A DNA stretch of 64,000 bases from Eubacterium sp. AB3007 (GTDB lineage: Bacteria > Bacillota > Clostridia > Peptostreptococcales > Anaerovoracaceae): positions 1,178,001 through 1,242,000 of the forward strand of contig NZ_JIAD01000001.1 in the NCBI RefSeq assembly GCF_000688015.1. Direction: 5' to 3'. Position numbers and translations under genes: made by a program. The notes below the pieces were generated by a model, which did not search any database, was not told the origin of the DNA, and saw only the letters and a list, made by a program, of their open reading frames with translations. Below are positions 35,360-42,781 of the stretch, in pieces; position 1 is the first letter of the stretch; every line of letters begins with the position of its first letter.

Positions 35360-36523
35360 TTACTCCAATCTTGTGATATACTTCAGATCCTTTGGATCGT
35401 CTTCAGCAAACAGCTTGTGGAAATCCATAATCATATCCGCTACCAGGTCCGTCCGTTGGTACATCGCACTCTCAGTGACCCAGCAGTTGTTGTTTTTCAC
35501 GGCCTTCATCTGTTTCATGATGGGATCCTTGCCCAGCAGCGCCTTCATGGATTTCACGCTGCCATCGATGCTCCCGTTGTATACGATGTAGTCCGCGTCC
35601 TTGGCAGTGTCATAGAACTGTTCCATGGACATGTCGATGGAGATTCGACCGTCCTCGTCATCCAGATCCTTGAACACGTACCGCGCTCCCGCGATATCGA
35701 TCATCTTGGGGATGTAGTCTGTGCTCCGTCGGACGACGACTTTGTTATCGGTAGAGATATAGAAGAACGCCACGGTCTTCTCTGTGTTCTTGAAGTCATC
35801 CAGCGCCTTCAGTTCCTCCATCTGGCGGTCAAAGAACGCGTTCGCTTCCTTCTCGTGATCGGTGAGCACGCCGTAGAGCTTGATCCACTCTGCCCGGCCC
35901 ATGGGGTCCGACTCGTAGCTGGCCCGGTCGATCATCACCGGAACGCCCAGGTCCTCGATCATCTCCTGTACTTCTGGGGTATGTTCGATCATGGTGGACT
36001 CCAGCGCCAGATCGCATCCTTCATCCAGAATGGTCTCGTAATCCGGCTGGCTGTACTTGCCTGCGTAGAGGATCTTTCCCTCCTCCATGGCCTTCTTCGG
36101 CTCGTCAAAGGTCCATGCCTCTTTCTTGATGGAGCTCATGCGCACGTGATCCATCGCGTCCATGGAGGCGAACATAGCCATGGACGCTGTAGCCGCCAGG
36201 TAGATTCTGTCGATGGGTTTCTGGAGGACCTTGATATCTTCGTCCAGACCCTCAGGAGCCTCCTTCCCCTCCGGCACCAGCAGGAATCGCTGGTGATCGT
36301 GGATGTCGATCAGATCATACCCGTCCTGATAGCGGTAAACGCTGAACTCCTTCGCCCGTTCCAAGGGCAGTTCTGACTCATAGGTCAGGCCCTCGATCTG
36401 GGGGGCTTTGTTGTCAGAGTCGGCTTTGTTCCCGCCGCCACCGCAGCCCGTGCACAAAGCCATCATCACCATGACCGCAGCCACCACCAGGGCCAGTACC
36501 CGTCCTTTCTTACTTCTCATCAT
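35360..36523 (-). CDS. Substrate-binding lipoprotein of the FecB/BtuF-like class
   Basis: 387 residues. The N-terminal 27 residues form a lipoprotein signal (MALCTGC, lipid on Cys27, with Cys at -3 rather than the usual Leu). The two-lobe Peripla_BP_2 fold is indicated by DLALESTMIEHTPEVQEMIEDLGVPVMI in the first lobe and the linker-following helix AEWIKLYGVLTDHEKEANAFF. It would bind the ligand outside the membrane and pass it to the permease. The start overlaps the 1042-residue surface protein gene by 14 nt. Its N-terminal part is similar to the C-terminal 300 residues of that surface protein. Confidence 0.9.
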   Translation of the reverse strand: MMRSKKGRVLALVVAAVMVMMALCTGCGGGGNKADSDNKAPQIEGLTYESELPLERAKEFSVYRYQDGYDLIDIHDHQRFLLVPEGKEAPEGLDEDIKVLQKPIDRIYLAATASMAMFASMDAMDHVRMSSIKKEAWTFDEPKKAMEEGKILYAGKYSQPDYETILDEGCDLALESTMIEHTPEVQEMIEDLGVPVMIDRASYESDPMGRAEWIKLYGVLTDHEKEANAFFDRQMEELKALDDFKNTEKTVAFFYISTDNKVVVRRSTDYIPKMIDIAGARYVFKDLDDEDGRISIDMSMEQFYDTAKDADYIVYNGSIDGSVKSMKALLGKDPIMKQMKAVKNNNCWVTESAMYQRTDLVADMIMDFHKLFAEDDPKDLKYITRLE

Positions 36524-39500
36524 TGCTCTTACCCTTCAGTTTCTTTTCTTTGTGATCTTTCATGTACTTCTGGAAAACTTTCTTGGCCAGGTCTTCCTCG
36601 CCATAGATGGCGCCATAGACCTTGATCCACTCTGCCTTGGCATAGTTGGACTTCTCCGCATCGGCGCGGTCCACCAGCATGGGGATCGACAGGGCTGCAA
36701 AACGCTTCTGGAGGACAGCCAGATTCTTCGTCTTCTGCTCGGACTCTTTCTTTGCCTCTTCGTTATCGCTGCCGCCCAACAGGCCTTTCTCCTCTGCCTT
36801 GACCTTCTCTGGAAGCACGCTGCCCGGGAGCACGGCCAGCTTGACCTTTTCCTTCACTACTTGGGCATAATCAGGCTTCTGTACATCGCCGGTGACCTTC
36901 ACTTTGCCCTCGTCCAGGGCCTTTCTGGCAGCGTCTTGCAGATCCGCCTCATCCATTCCCAGGAGAGAAACATCGTCCATGTGCTTCAACTGTTCCAACT
37001 CGCTGGCCACCGTGTTGTCGAACACATAGGTGCTCTTCACTGGCTGCTGGATGATGATGCAGTCCTTGTCCAGGCCCGCAGGGATCTCCACGCCCTTTGG
37101 TACCACCAGATAGTTTACCACGTTGTTCTGGTAGAGGTCCGCCGTGATCTCGTTCTGGGATCTGGCGATGGGTTTGCCCTCTTCATCATACTCTATCTTT
37201 TCGCCATTGTCTTGCTCTTTTTTCTGTGCATCGGCTTTCTTTTCTGCCGCTTCCTTCTTTTCTTCCTTATACAGAGCCGTGTCCTTGGCCTGATCCAAAG
37301 AGATCAAGGTGATGCCCTTCTCGTAGCGGAAGATCTTGAAGTATTCCGCCTTCTCCACCACCTTGCCCTTCTTCACCTTCAGCCCTAGCAGGTCCGGAGC
37401 TTTGTCGGAGAGTTTCTTGGTGCTGGTCAAATGACCGTCATCGCCCTTGGCCGCATCGGCGCTGGCACCCGTCGCCCCCTTCTTGTACACAAAGATATTG
37501 TACTTGATCCAATGGGGCTGGGACATGGCAGTGGTCCTGCCGATGATGGTGTTGTTGGCGTTCAGCTTGATCGGAATCGTGAAGGTGGAGTTGCCACCCC
37601 CGCTCTTGGAGAACACCCGGCCGCTGGCCTTCAGAGAGTCGTACTTGCTGCTGCCAAACACGATGGTGGCATAGGCCTTGCCGCCGGTGACGGTGATCTT
37701 GGTGCACTTGATGTACGCCAGGCGGCCTGAGCCACCGCTCCAACTGAAGCGGTCCGGTGCGTAGACACCGTCCTTCAGGCTGGTCTTGTTGTTCACCGCT
37801 GAGGTGCTCTTGCCTCTGTCATCCTTCCACTTGGAGACCTTGTCCTTCTTCTTGTCGGTCAGTTTGATCTTCCCCTGCTTGCCGGAGGTAGCGTATTTCT
37901 CCTCCTTGGCCTTGGGCTTGGTGGGCGCCACCGTGGTGCCGTCCTTCACCTTCACTGCCCCGGCGCTGTAGAAGATGATCCACTTGCCCGCCCGCCAGGG
38001 GTCGGTTCCCGGGTTACCATCCGTCTCATACTTCTTGGAATGAGGCGTAATTGCCAGTTTCTTATCCAATGCAGACACCGGAACCGTAAAGGTATAGTAC
38101 CCATTGACGATCTTCGCCTTGCTCCAGTTCTTGATCCCTGCCTTTTTGGCCTGAGCCGGGGTACCCATATATACATAGTCATATCCGTCACCATTCAGCG
38201 TGATGGTGGCTGTCATCTTGTTGCCCTTCTTGACCAGGATCACCTGCACTGGATCCTTCTCCTTTGGATACAGGTTGAACATGACCCGGTCTGTAGTCGC
38301 CTTCACCTTCCAGGTACCGTCAGAGAGCTTGGAGGTGGTAGTTGGTGTCGGGTCCGTTGGCTTTGTGGGAGTCGTCTGCCCGCCCGGCTCACCGGAGTTT
38401 CCGCCCGGCTCACCGGAATCACCGCTCAAAACATCCACCGCATAGCCTTCCGGCACGGTAGTCTCGTCACTGATCTTCTCCGGATTATCGGACAAAGCAA
38501 TGTGATACGTATACTGCACCCAGTGGGGCACAGTCATAGCAGTGGTGCGGCAGGCAGCCGGCATATCTTTGTTCAGAGTCACCGGCACATAGGCGTTCTG
38601 GCCGATAAACCGGTACACACCTGCCTTCCCCTGATCCTTCGAAGGATCGTAGAGGGTCTTGTCTTCTTCGTTGGTGCCTGCTGTCCCCATGTAAATGTGG
38701 CTCATCTTGTTGCTGGAAGCCTTGAACAAGGCCGTTACCTTGCCATTCTCGATGATGACCCGGTCACAGTTGACGGTGGCCTTTCCGGTCCCACCTTTGA
38801 AAGTAAAACTGTCCACCTTGTAGGTGCCCTTCAGTTCTGTGGACACCTGTGTTTCCTCTGAGTAATCCGTGGGGATCGTGGTGTCATCGCTGAGCTTCTG
38901 CGCGTCCTCTGCCAGAGTAATCTTGTACTTGTAATTTATCCAGTGGGGCTCGCTCATGGCGGTGGTACGCGCAGCGATATCCCCCTCCTCCTCCAGGACC
39001 ACCGGTACGTAAGTAACCTGATCGATGATCCGGTAGACATCTTTCCCCATCTTGCCGCTGGCAGGATCGAAGAGAGAAGTGTCCTCGTTCCCTTCGGGTA
39101 CTGTTCCCAAATAGGCGTGGGTCATCTTCTCACTGCTGGCCCGGAAAATGGCGGTGGCCTTGCCATCCTTCAGGATGACCTGGTCACAGGTCAGTTTCGC
39201 CTTGCCGGTGCCGCCGGAAAAGCTGAAGGTGGACGGTTTGTAGGTGCCGTCTGTAAGGGCCTTTGGACTCTTCTTTAATTTCTTTATAGAAGACTTCTCC
39301 TTGGCAGTCTTCTGCTCAGCAACCTGCTCCTGTTCAGCAGAGGACTCCTTCTTACTTGCCTTCTTCTCCGCAACCTTTTCGGATTCCGGCGCCGGAGCTT
39401 CCTGAGGTTCTTCCTGGGGCGGTTCGGGAGTGACCACCGGCTCCTCTGCCGGAGCCTCCTCCTGGACCTTCTCCTCTTCGGCTTCTGGTTTCTCCTTCTC

Positions 39501-39638
39501 GACCTGAGTTTCTGTCTGGGCCTTCTTCTGGACCGGCTCCTCCGTCCCATCCTCCGCAAAGCCCATGGCAGCAGTGGACATCACCATCATCAGGATCAGT
39601 CCTATGGAAATCAGTTTTTTGATCGTTTTCTCCTTCAA
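36510..39638 (-). CDS. Large secreted surface protein: repeated ligand-binding-like domains plus partial substrate-binding-protein module
   Basis: 1042 residues, TTG start at 39638 with AAGGAGAA 6 nt upstream. Signal peptide 1-28, then a Glu/Lys/Pro-rich spacer to 128. Domain A copies at about 129-241, 269-382 and 620-720 share GGTGKA, a following Cys, a KMxH-x-Y-x-GT segment (first two copies) and RTTAMxxPHWxxY. Residues 438-566 are a divergent domain with YDYVYMGTPAQA. Residues about 743-1042 resemble the first part of the adjacent lipoprotein (FKIFRYEKGITLISL, PMLVDRADAEKS, AEWIKVYGAIYGEEDLA) but end right after the linker helix, so the second lobe is missing; an acidic/Lys-rich insertion lies near 788-820. 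There is no LPXTG or membrane anchor. I do not recognise the repeats as NEAT domains. Likely role: capture of cobalamin or related corrinoid at the wall, by inference. Confidence 0.85.
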   Translation of the reverse strand: MKEKTIKKLISIGLILMMVMSTAAMGFAEDGTEEPVQKKAQTETQVEKEKPEAEEEKVQEEAPAEEPVVTPEPPQEEPQEAPAPESEKVAEKKASKKESSAEQEQVAEQKTAKEKSSIKKLKKSPKALTDGTYKPSTFSFSGGTGKAKLTCDQVILKDGKATAIFRASSEKMTHAYLGTVPEGNEDTSLFDPASGKMGKDVYRIIDQVTYVPVVLEEEGDIAARTTAMSEPHWINYKYKITLAEDAQKLSDDTTIPTDYSEETQVSTELKGTYKVDSFTFKGGTGKATVNCDRVIIENGKVTALFKASSNKMSHIYMGTAGTNEEDKTLYDPSKDQGKAGVYRFIGQNAYVPVTLNKDMPAACRTTAMTVPHWVQYTYHIALSDNPEKISDETTVPEGYAVDVLSGDSGEPGGNSGEPGGQTTPTKPTDPTPTTTSKLSDGTWKVKATTDRVMFNLYPKEKDPVQVILVKKGNKMTATITLNGDGYDYVYMGTPAQAKKAGIKNWSKAKIVNGYYTFTVPVSALDKKLAITPHSKKYETDGNPGTDPWRAGKWIIFYSAGAVKVKDGTTVAPTKPKAKEEKYATSGKQGKIKLTDKKKDKVSKWKDDRGKSTSAVNNKTSLKDGVYAPDRFSWSGGSGRLAYIKCTKITVTGGKAYATIVFGSSKYDSLKASGRVFSKSGGGNSTFTIPIKLNANNTIIGRTTAMSQPHWIKYNIFVYKKGATGASADAAKGDDGHLTSTKKLSDKAPDLLGLKVKKGKVVEKAEYFKIFRYEKGITLISLDQAKDTALYKEEKKEAAEKKADAQKKEQDNGEKIEYDEEGKPIARSQNEITADLYQNNVVNYLVVPKGVEIPAGLDKDCIIIQQPVKSTYVFDNTVASELEQLKHMDDVSLLGMDEADLQDAARKALDEGKVKVTGDVQKPDYAQVVKEKVKLAVLPGSVLPEKVKAEEKGLLGGSDNEEAKKESEQKTKNLAVLQKRFAALSIPMLVDRADAEKSNYAKAEWIKVYGAIYGEEDLAKKVFQKYMKDHKEKKLKGKSNDEK

Positions 39639-39663
39639 TTTATTTCTCCTTAAAACTTATGAA

Positions 39664-39692
39664 GGGAAAACCCGCTCTGTGGCGGGTTTCCC
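39664..39692 (-). terminator. Hairpin between the 681- and 1042-residue protein genes, partial terminator
   Basis: The stem GGGAAA(A)CCCGC/GCGGGTTTCCC has a 6-nt loop; TTTT lies within the outer arm on the minus strand. It is 25 nt downstream of one stop and 26 nt upstream of the next start, so it probably lowers rather than abolishes read-through. Confidence 0.55.
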
Positions 39693-39717
39693 ATATAAAA
39701 GATTGTCTGGAGCAATC

Positions 39718-41763
39718 TTATTTCACCTTGACGGTCTTGGTCGTGGCCTTCCCGAAGATATCGGTCTTCTCGACGGTCTTGTAGCCGCGGATGGTCACGA
39801 TATACTTTGTCTTCTTCTTGAGCCCCTTGATGACCTTCTTCTTGGCTTTGACACTAACCTTCAGAGTCTTGACAGGCTTCTTGGTCTTCTGCTCAACGAC
39901 CATGATCTGGTAGCCGGCGAACTTGGTGTTCTTCTTCCATTTAACAGTTATTTTCTTCTTTCCCTTCTTGACCTTTACCTTGGCCAGAGCGATGTTCTTG
40001 ATCTTGTTCTGCTCGGTTTTGATCCTATCGGTTTTGATCCTATTGGCCTTGGCGGTAGCAGCCTGCTTCCCAGTGTTGGAAGTAGTCGAAGGCTTAGTTG
40101 TCTTTTTGACCAGCCCTTTCACTGCGTCATCAATAGCTTTCGCCATCAAATCAACCTCATCCTGCTGTGTCGCGAACTTATCCTTCTTACCTACGGCCTC
40201 TTTCGCCTTTGTTACTGCTGCTACTGTTTCGTCAGTATAAATACTCAGATCTCCAGGAATCTTTGCGATAGCGGCATCCACTGCCGTGTAATCGGCAATA
40301 CTTGGATCGATCACTAATGTACCATTCCCTTCGTCCAATGTTGCGATCCGTTCATACCATGTACCGTTCTTCTTCGATTTCAGAGACAGATAAAACGGCT
40401 CTCCATTCGCCAGCGTCTTCAGAGTTTCAGGCTGCCCAAAGGTCTCCACCCATTTGACGGGGATCGTAAACACATTTCCATCCGCAAGCGCAATCGTCTT
40501 CTCAGCCGCATTTGCCTCTGCAAACGTTCCGACAAACGCCTCGCTGTAAGACTCACTTCCCATCTCGAGAACAAGATCAGCCTTGTAGTTATTAGAATTT
40601 GGCCCCCCAACTGTATCCAACTTTGCGGAGTTCACCTTCAGCATCTTGACATTGTTTGTCACTGTGATATCTCTACTGAACTCATAGTCACCTGTAACCA
40701 ATGTACCTGCCGCACGATCAAGCTCCATCTGTCTGGGATAAAACGCTCTTGCCAGAGAGTTCTGCCCCTGCAGATACTTCTGATAGTAGGAATCAGACAC
40801 CGCCACCAGCGGCATATAAGACTCCCCATCTTCCACCGGAATTCTGAATTCCCACTTACCGGCTGCATTCAAATAGCCGTGGATCCACGAGTCATTCCCA
40901 TTATCTTTGCTGCCATCTCCATTGGCTACAGCCTGCTCATAGGTTCCCTTGTACAGTTCATGATAGCCTTTACCGCTAAGAGACATGACCAGGTAAGTCT
41001 TCCCCTCTGTGGTTTCCAGCGATGCTGTCTCGGCTTTGAACATGCCAGTGTTATTAGTGATGGCCAGATTAACAGGTTCTTCGATAGTAGTACTCAACGA
41101 ATACATGATCGGTCTTGGCATACTCGAGGAGACTCCGCCGAAGTAGGTCACACCGTTCAGGTCCACCGGAATCGGGTAGTTATTATTCGAATCGCGCTCG
41201 ATTGACTTACCACCGACCCACACACTTGGGTATGAAGTCAGTTTGGCTTTCGTTGCCGCACCACTCGTCACATAGATGTTGGCTGTCGCCTGACCGTTCT
41301 CCACGGTGACGCTCTCAACCCACCAGTTTCTTGTGCGGCTCGAATCACTCTTACCCTTGTCGGACTGGGAACTGACGGCCGGCTCAGATGTTGTCGTGTA
41401 GGTACCATCTGTCAATACGGTGTTCGTATCGATCTCATATGAGCGCACTGCCCACAAAGCGGCCTCCAGAACGCGGCCGTAGGACTGACCGTCTCCGGAT
41501 GGATGGTTGAATGTTTTGTCGATCGTCGCCTGATCCTCTGCTGAAAGAGCCTCATAGTCGGTCTGAATAGCTTCGACCTTTTCGCGATCCTCAGCTTTGA
41601 AATCACGCGGATCGTTGGACAATTCCCCAATCGCTGCTGTAACGCTTTCCAGAGTCGGGCTACTCGTCCCTTCCCCATCCGCAAACGCAGCCACGCTGCT
41701 GAATGCAAACACCACACACACTGACAGCAACAGCGTCAGTATCTGTTTCAACTTACTATTCAT
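39718..41763 (-). CDS. Secreted surface protein under cobalamin riboswitch control
   Basis: 681 residues. Signal peptide 1-29. Residues about 33-110 form a FIVAR-like helical region. Three beta domains follow, each opening with a DGTY- or TGDYEF-like strand; the first (about 118-235) ends in SSSMPRPIMYSLSTTI, aligned with the RTTAM-PHW-Y motif of the other surface proteins but without the His. The second and third have HELYKGTYEQAVANGDG and SEAFVGTFAEANAAE. A second helical region (about 510-575) and a very Lys-rich fibronectin III-like end (GYQIMVVEQKTKKP, ATTKTVKVK) complete it. There is no sortase signal. AGGAGGAAG precedes ATG. It is first after the minus-strand riboswitch. Confidence 0.85.
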   Translation of the reverse strand: MNSKLKQILTLLLSVCVVFAFSSVAAFADGEGTSSPTLESVTAAIGELSNDPRDFKAEDREKVEAIQTDYEALSAEDQATIDKTFNHPSGDGQSYGRVLEAALWAVRSYEIDTNTVLTDGTYTTTSEPAVSSQSDKGKSDSSRTRNWWVESVTVENGQATANIYVTSGAATKAKLTSYPSVWVGGKSIERDSNNNYPIPVDLNGVTYFGGVSSSMPRPIMYSLSTTIEEPVNLAITNNTGMFKAETASLETTEGKTYLVMSLSGKGYHELYKGTYEQAVANGDGSKDNGNDSWIHGYLNAAGKWEFRIPVEDGESYMPLVAVSDSYYQKYLQGQNSLARAFYPRQMELDRAAGTLVTGDYEFSRDITVTNNVKMLKVNSAKLDTVGGPNSNNYKADLVLEMGSESYSEAFVGTFAEANAAEKTIALADGNVFTIPVKWVETFGQPETLKTLANGEPFYLSLKSKKNGTWYERIATLDEGNGTLVIDPSIADYTAVDAAIAKIPGDLSIYTDETVAAVTKAKEAVGKKDKFATQQDEVDLMAKAIDDAVKGLVKKTTKPSTTSNTGKQAATAKANRIKTDRIKTEQNKIKNIALAKVKVKKGKKKITVKWKKNTKFAGYQIMVVEQKTKKPVKTLKVSVKAKKKVIKGLKKKTKYIVTIRGYKTVEKTDIFGKATTKTVKVK

Positions 41764-41857
41764 ACTTCCTCCTTCTCATGACACAATGTTTTGTGAAATA
41801 ACCACGCGCATCGCTGACCGCCCGCATCTTCGGTACGCAGGGCCCAAAAACCAGCAC

Positions 41858-41886
41858 GACCTCCTCCACAAACCATGGAGAAGGTC
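41858..41886 (-). terminator. Expression-platform hairpin of the minus-strand cobalamin riboswitch
   Basis: On the minus strand an 11-bp stem (GACCTTCTCCA/TGGAGGAGGTC, one G-U pair) has a 7-nt loop; a five-T run follows 7 nt later. It lies about 95 nt before the ATG, fitting transcription control. A nearby hairpin at 41912-41930 (GAACTTCC region) could take part in the alternative fold. Confidence 0.6.
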
Positions 41887-41939
41887 TACACATAACAAAA
41901 GAAATATTGACGAACCTTCTTCGGAAGTTCATGGCATCA

Positions 41940-42140
41940 ATCTCAGATTCGGCAGGTTTCCTGACTCTGGTTCCTCGCAACAGTACGTCTTCTCAGGACT
42001 TGCGCCGTTGCAGGCTGTTTCCCAATGACATCGTGTACCGAAACTCCCCATTACAGTGACCGGATCGTCCAGGACTTGCACCTGATTCCCTATTATCCCA
42101 CGGCCGCGCAGGCCGGGGCACCGAACTGGCTTCGTATTCA
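41940..42140 (-). ncRNA. Cobalamin riboswitch upstream of the 681-residue surface protein
   Basis: The minus strand carries the conserved cobalamin aptamer elements in order: GGTGCC (near 42118-42123), GGGATAATAGGGAATC with AGGTGCAAGTCCTG (around 42070-42100), CCGGTCACTGTAATGGGGAG (around 42042-42062), and the B12 box AGTCAGGAAACCTGCC (41951-41966). Bound adenosylcobalamin or a related cobamide normally turns such genes off. Confidence 0.95.
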
Positions 42141-42156
42141 GTTTTACGCTTCTAAT

Positions 42157-42184
42157 ATTCTACCATAAATCTGCCGCCTGTCAA
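42157..42184 (-). promoter_or_regulatory. Promoter of the minus-strand cobalamin-controlled transcript
   Basis: On the minus strand TTGACA, 16 nt, TAGAAT. The predicted start near 42150 is just upstream of the aptamer. Confidence 0.75.
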
Positions 42185-42204
42185 TGAGGAATCTACCGCG
42201 GGAT

Positions 42205-42300
42205 GCGGGCCTGAGGAGAAAGGACCCGAATAGCGACAGGAATGTCGCGTGGGGAAACTCTCAGGTGAACAGAGTATTGATTTCGATACTACCCGCACCC
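42205..42300 (+). other. Structured element between the two divergent promoters, weakly glycine-riboswitch-like
   Basis: The plus strand reads CCTGAGGAGAAAGG, then a small hairpin GCGAC/GTCGC, then AAACTCTCAGGTGAACAGAG, close to the conserved 3' part of glycine aptamers. CCTGAG pairs with CTCAGG, and TGCGGG with CCCGCA outside. The usual first stem partner of CAGAG is missing, and no glycine gene follows. It lies outside both predicted transcripts. Confidence 0.3.
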
Positions 42301-42338
42301 CTTCCCTGTGCAGTCATCTTCCAAAGACAGGTTCTGTG

Positions 42339-42368
42339 TTGACAGTTACCCCATTACCGCAGTATAAT
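42339..42368 (+). promoter_or_regulatory. Promoter of the plus-strand cobalamin-controlled transcript
   Basis: TTGACA, 18 nt, TATAAT, both consensus hexamers. The predicted start is near 42375. Confidence 0.85.
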
Positions 42369-42379
42369 TACGGGTGGAA

Positions 42380-42582
42380 TAGTACGCTTTGCAGTGCCCT
42401 GCGGTAATAGCGGGGATAATAGGGAATCGGGTGGAAATCCCGAGCGATCCGGTCACTGTGAGGGGAGATGCGTACAGCGATCGCCATTGGACGGCTACGT
42501 CAGGTGAATCAGTCGATTCGCCCGCCTCCGCCCGAGAAGGAGCTGTACACGATGGATCCCTGAGCCAGGAAACCTGCTGCAT
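42380..42582 (+). ncRNA. Cobalamin riboswitch upstream of the 1316-residue surface protein
   Basis: Conserved elements in order: GCAGTGCC (42391-42398), GGGATAATAGGGAATCGG with GTGGAAATCCCGAGC, CCGGTCACTGTGAGGGGAG (about 42449-42467), and the B12 box GAGCCAGGAAACCTGC (42562-42577). The closing stem can pair GCAG near 42391 with CTGC at 42577-42580. Confidence 0.95.
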
Positions 42583-42627
42583 TGTAAGTTGGAGAAACGC
42601 TTCCGGAGAAAGCTGTCCAATCACACC

Positions 42628-42692
42628 ATGCAGTGGGGTCTGCATTTTTGATGTGTTTATGAACTGTCTTCTCGCAGGAGGAGGCAGTTTTT
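42628..42692 (+). terminator. Two tandem intrinsic terminators in the riboswitch expression platform
   Basis: First: ATGCAG (42628-42633), loop, CTGCAT (42640-42645), then TTTTT. Second: AACTGTCTTCT (42662-42672), 6-nt loop, AGGAGGCAGTT (42679-42689), then TTTTT overlap to 42692. The first left arm can instead pair with CTGCAT at 42577-42582, which is part of the aptamer closing stem, a classic anti-terminator exchange. Confidence 0.75.
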
Positions 42693-42781
42693 CTTGTTGT
42701 GGAGAAGGCAATGCCGGCAGAGTTCCCCAGAAGCGTACAAGTCATTTCATCATAAGGATTACAATGAAAGGAAAAGAATCT

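Noticed and set aside
42389-42781. N-terminal extension of the 1316-residue protein
   Set aside because: The frame is open through the riboswitch by chance; a signal peptide and ribosome binding site fix the start at 42782.
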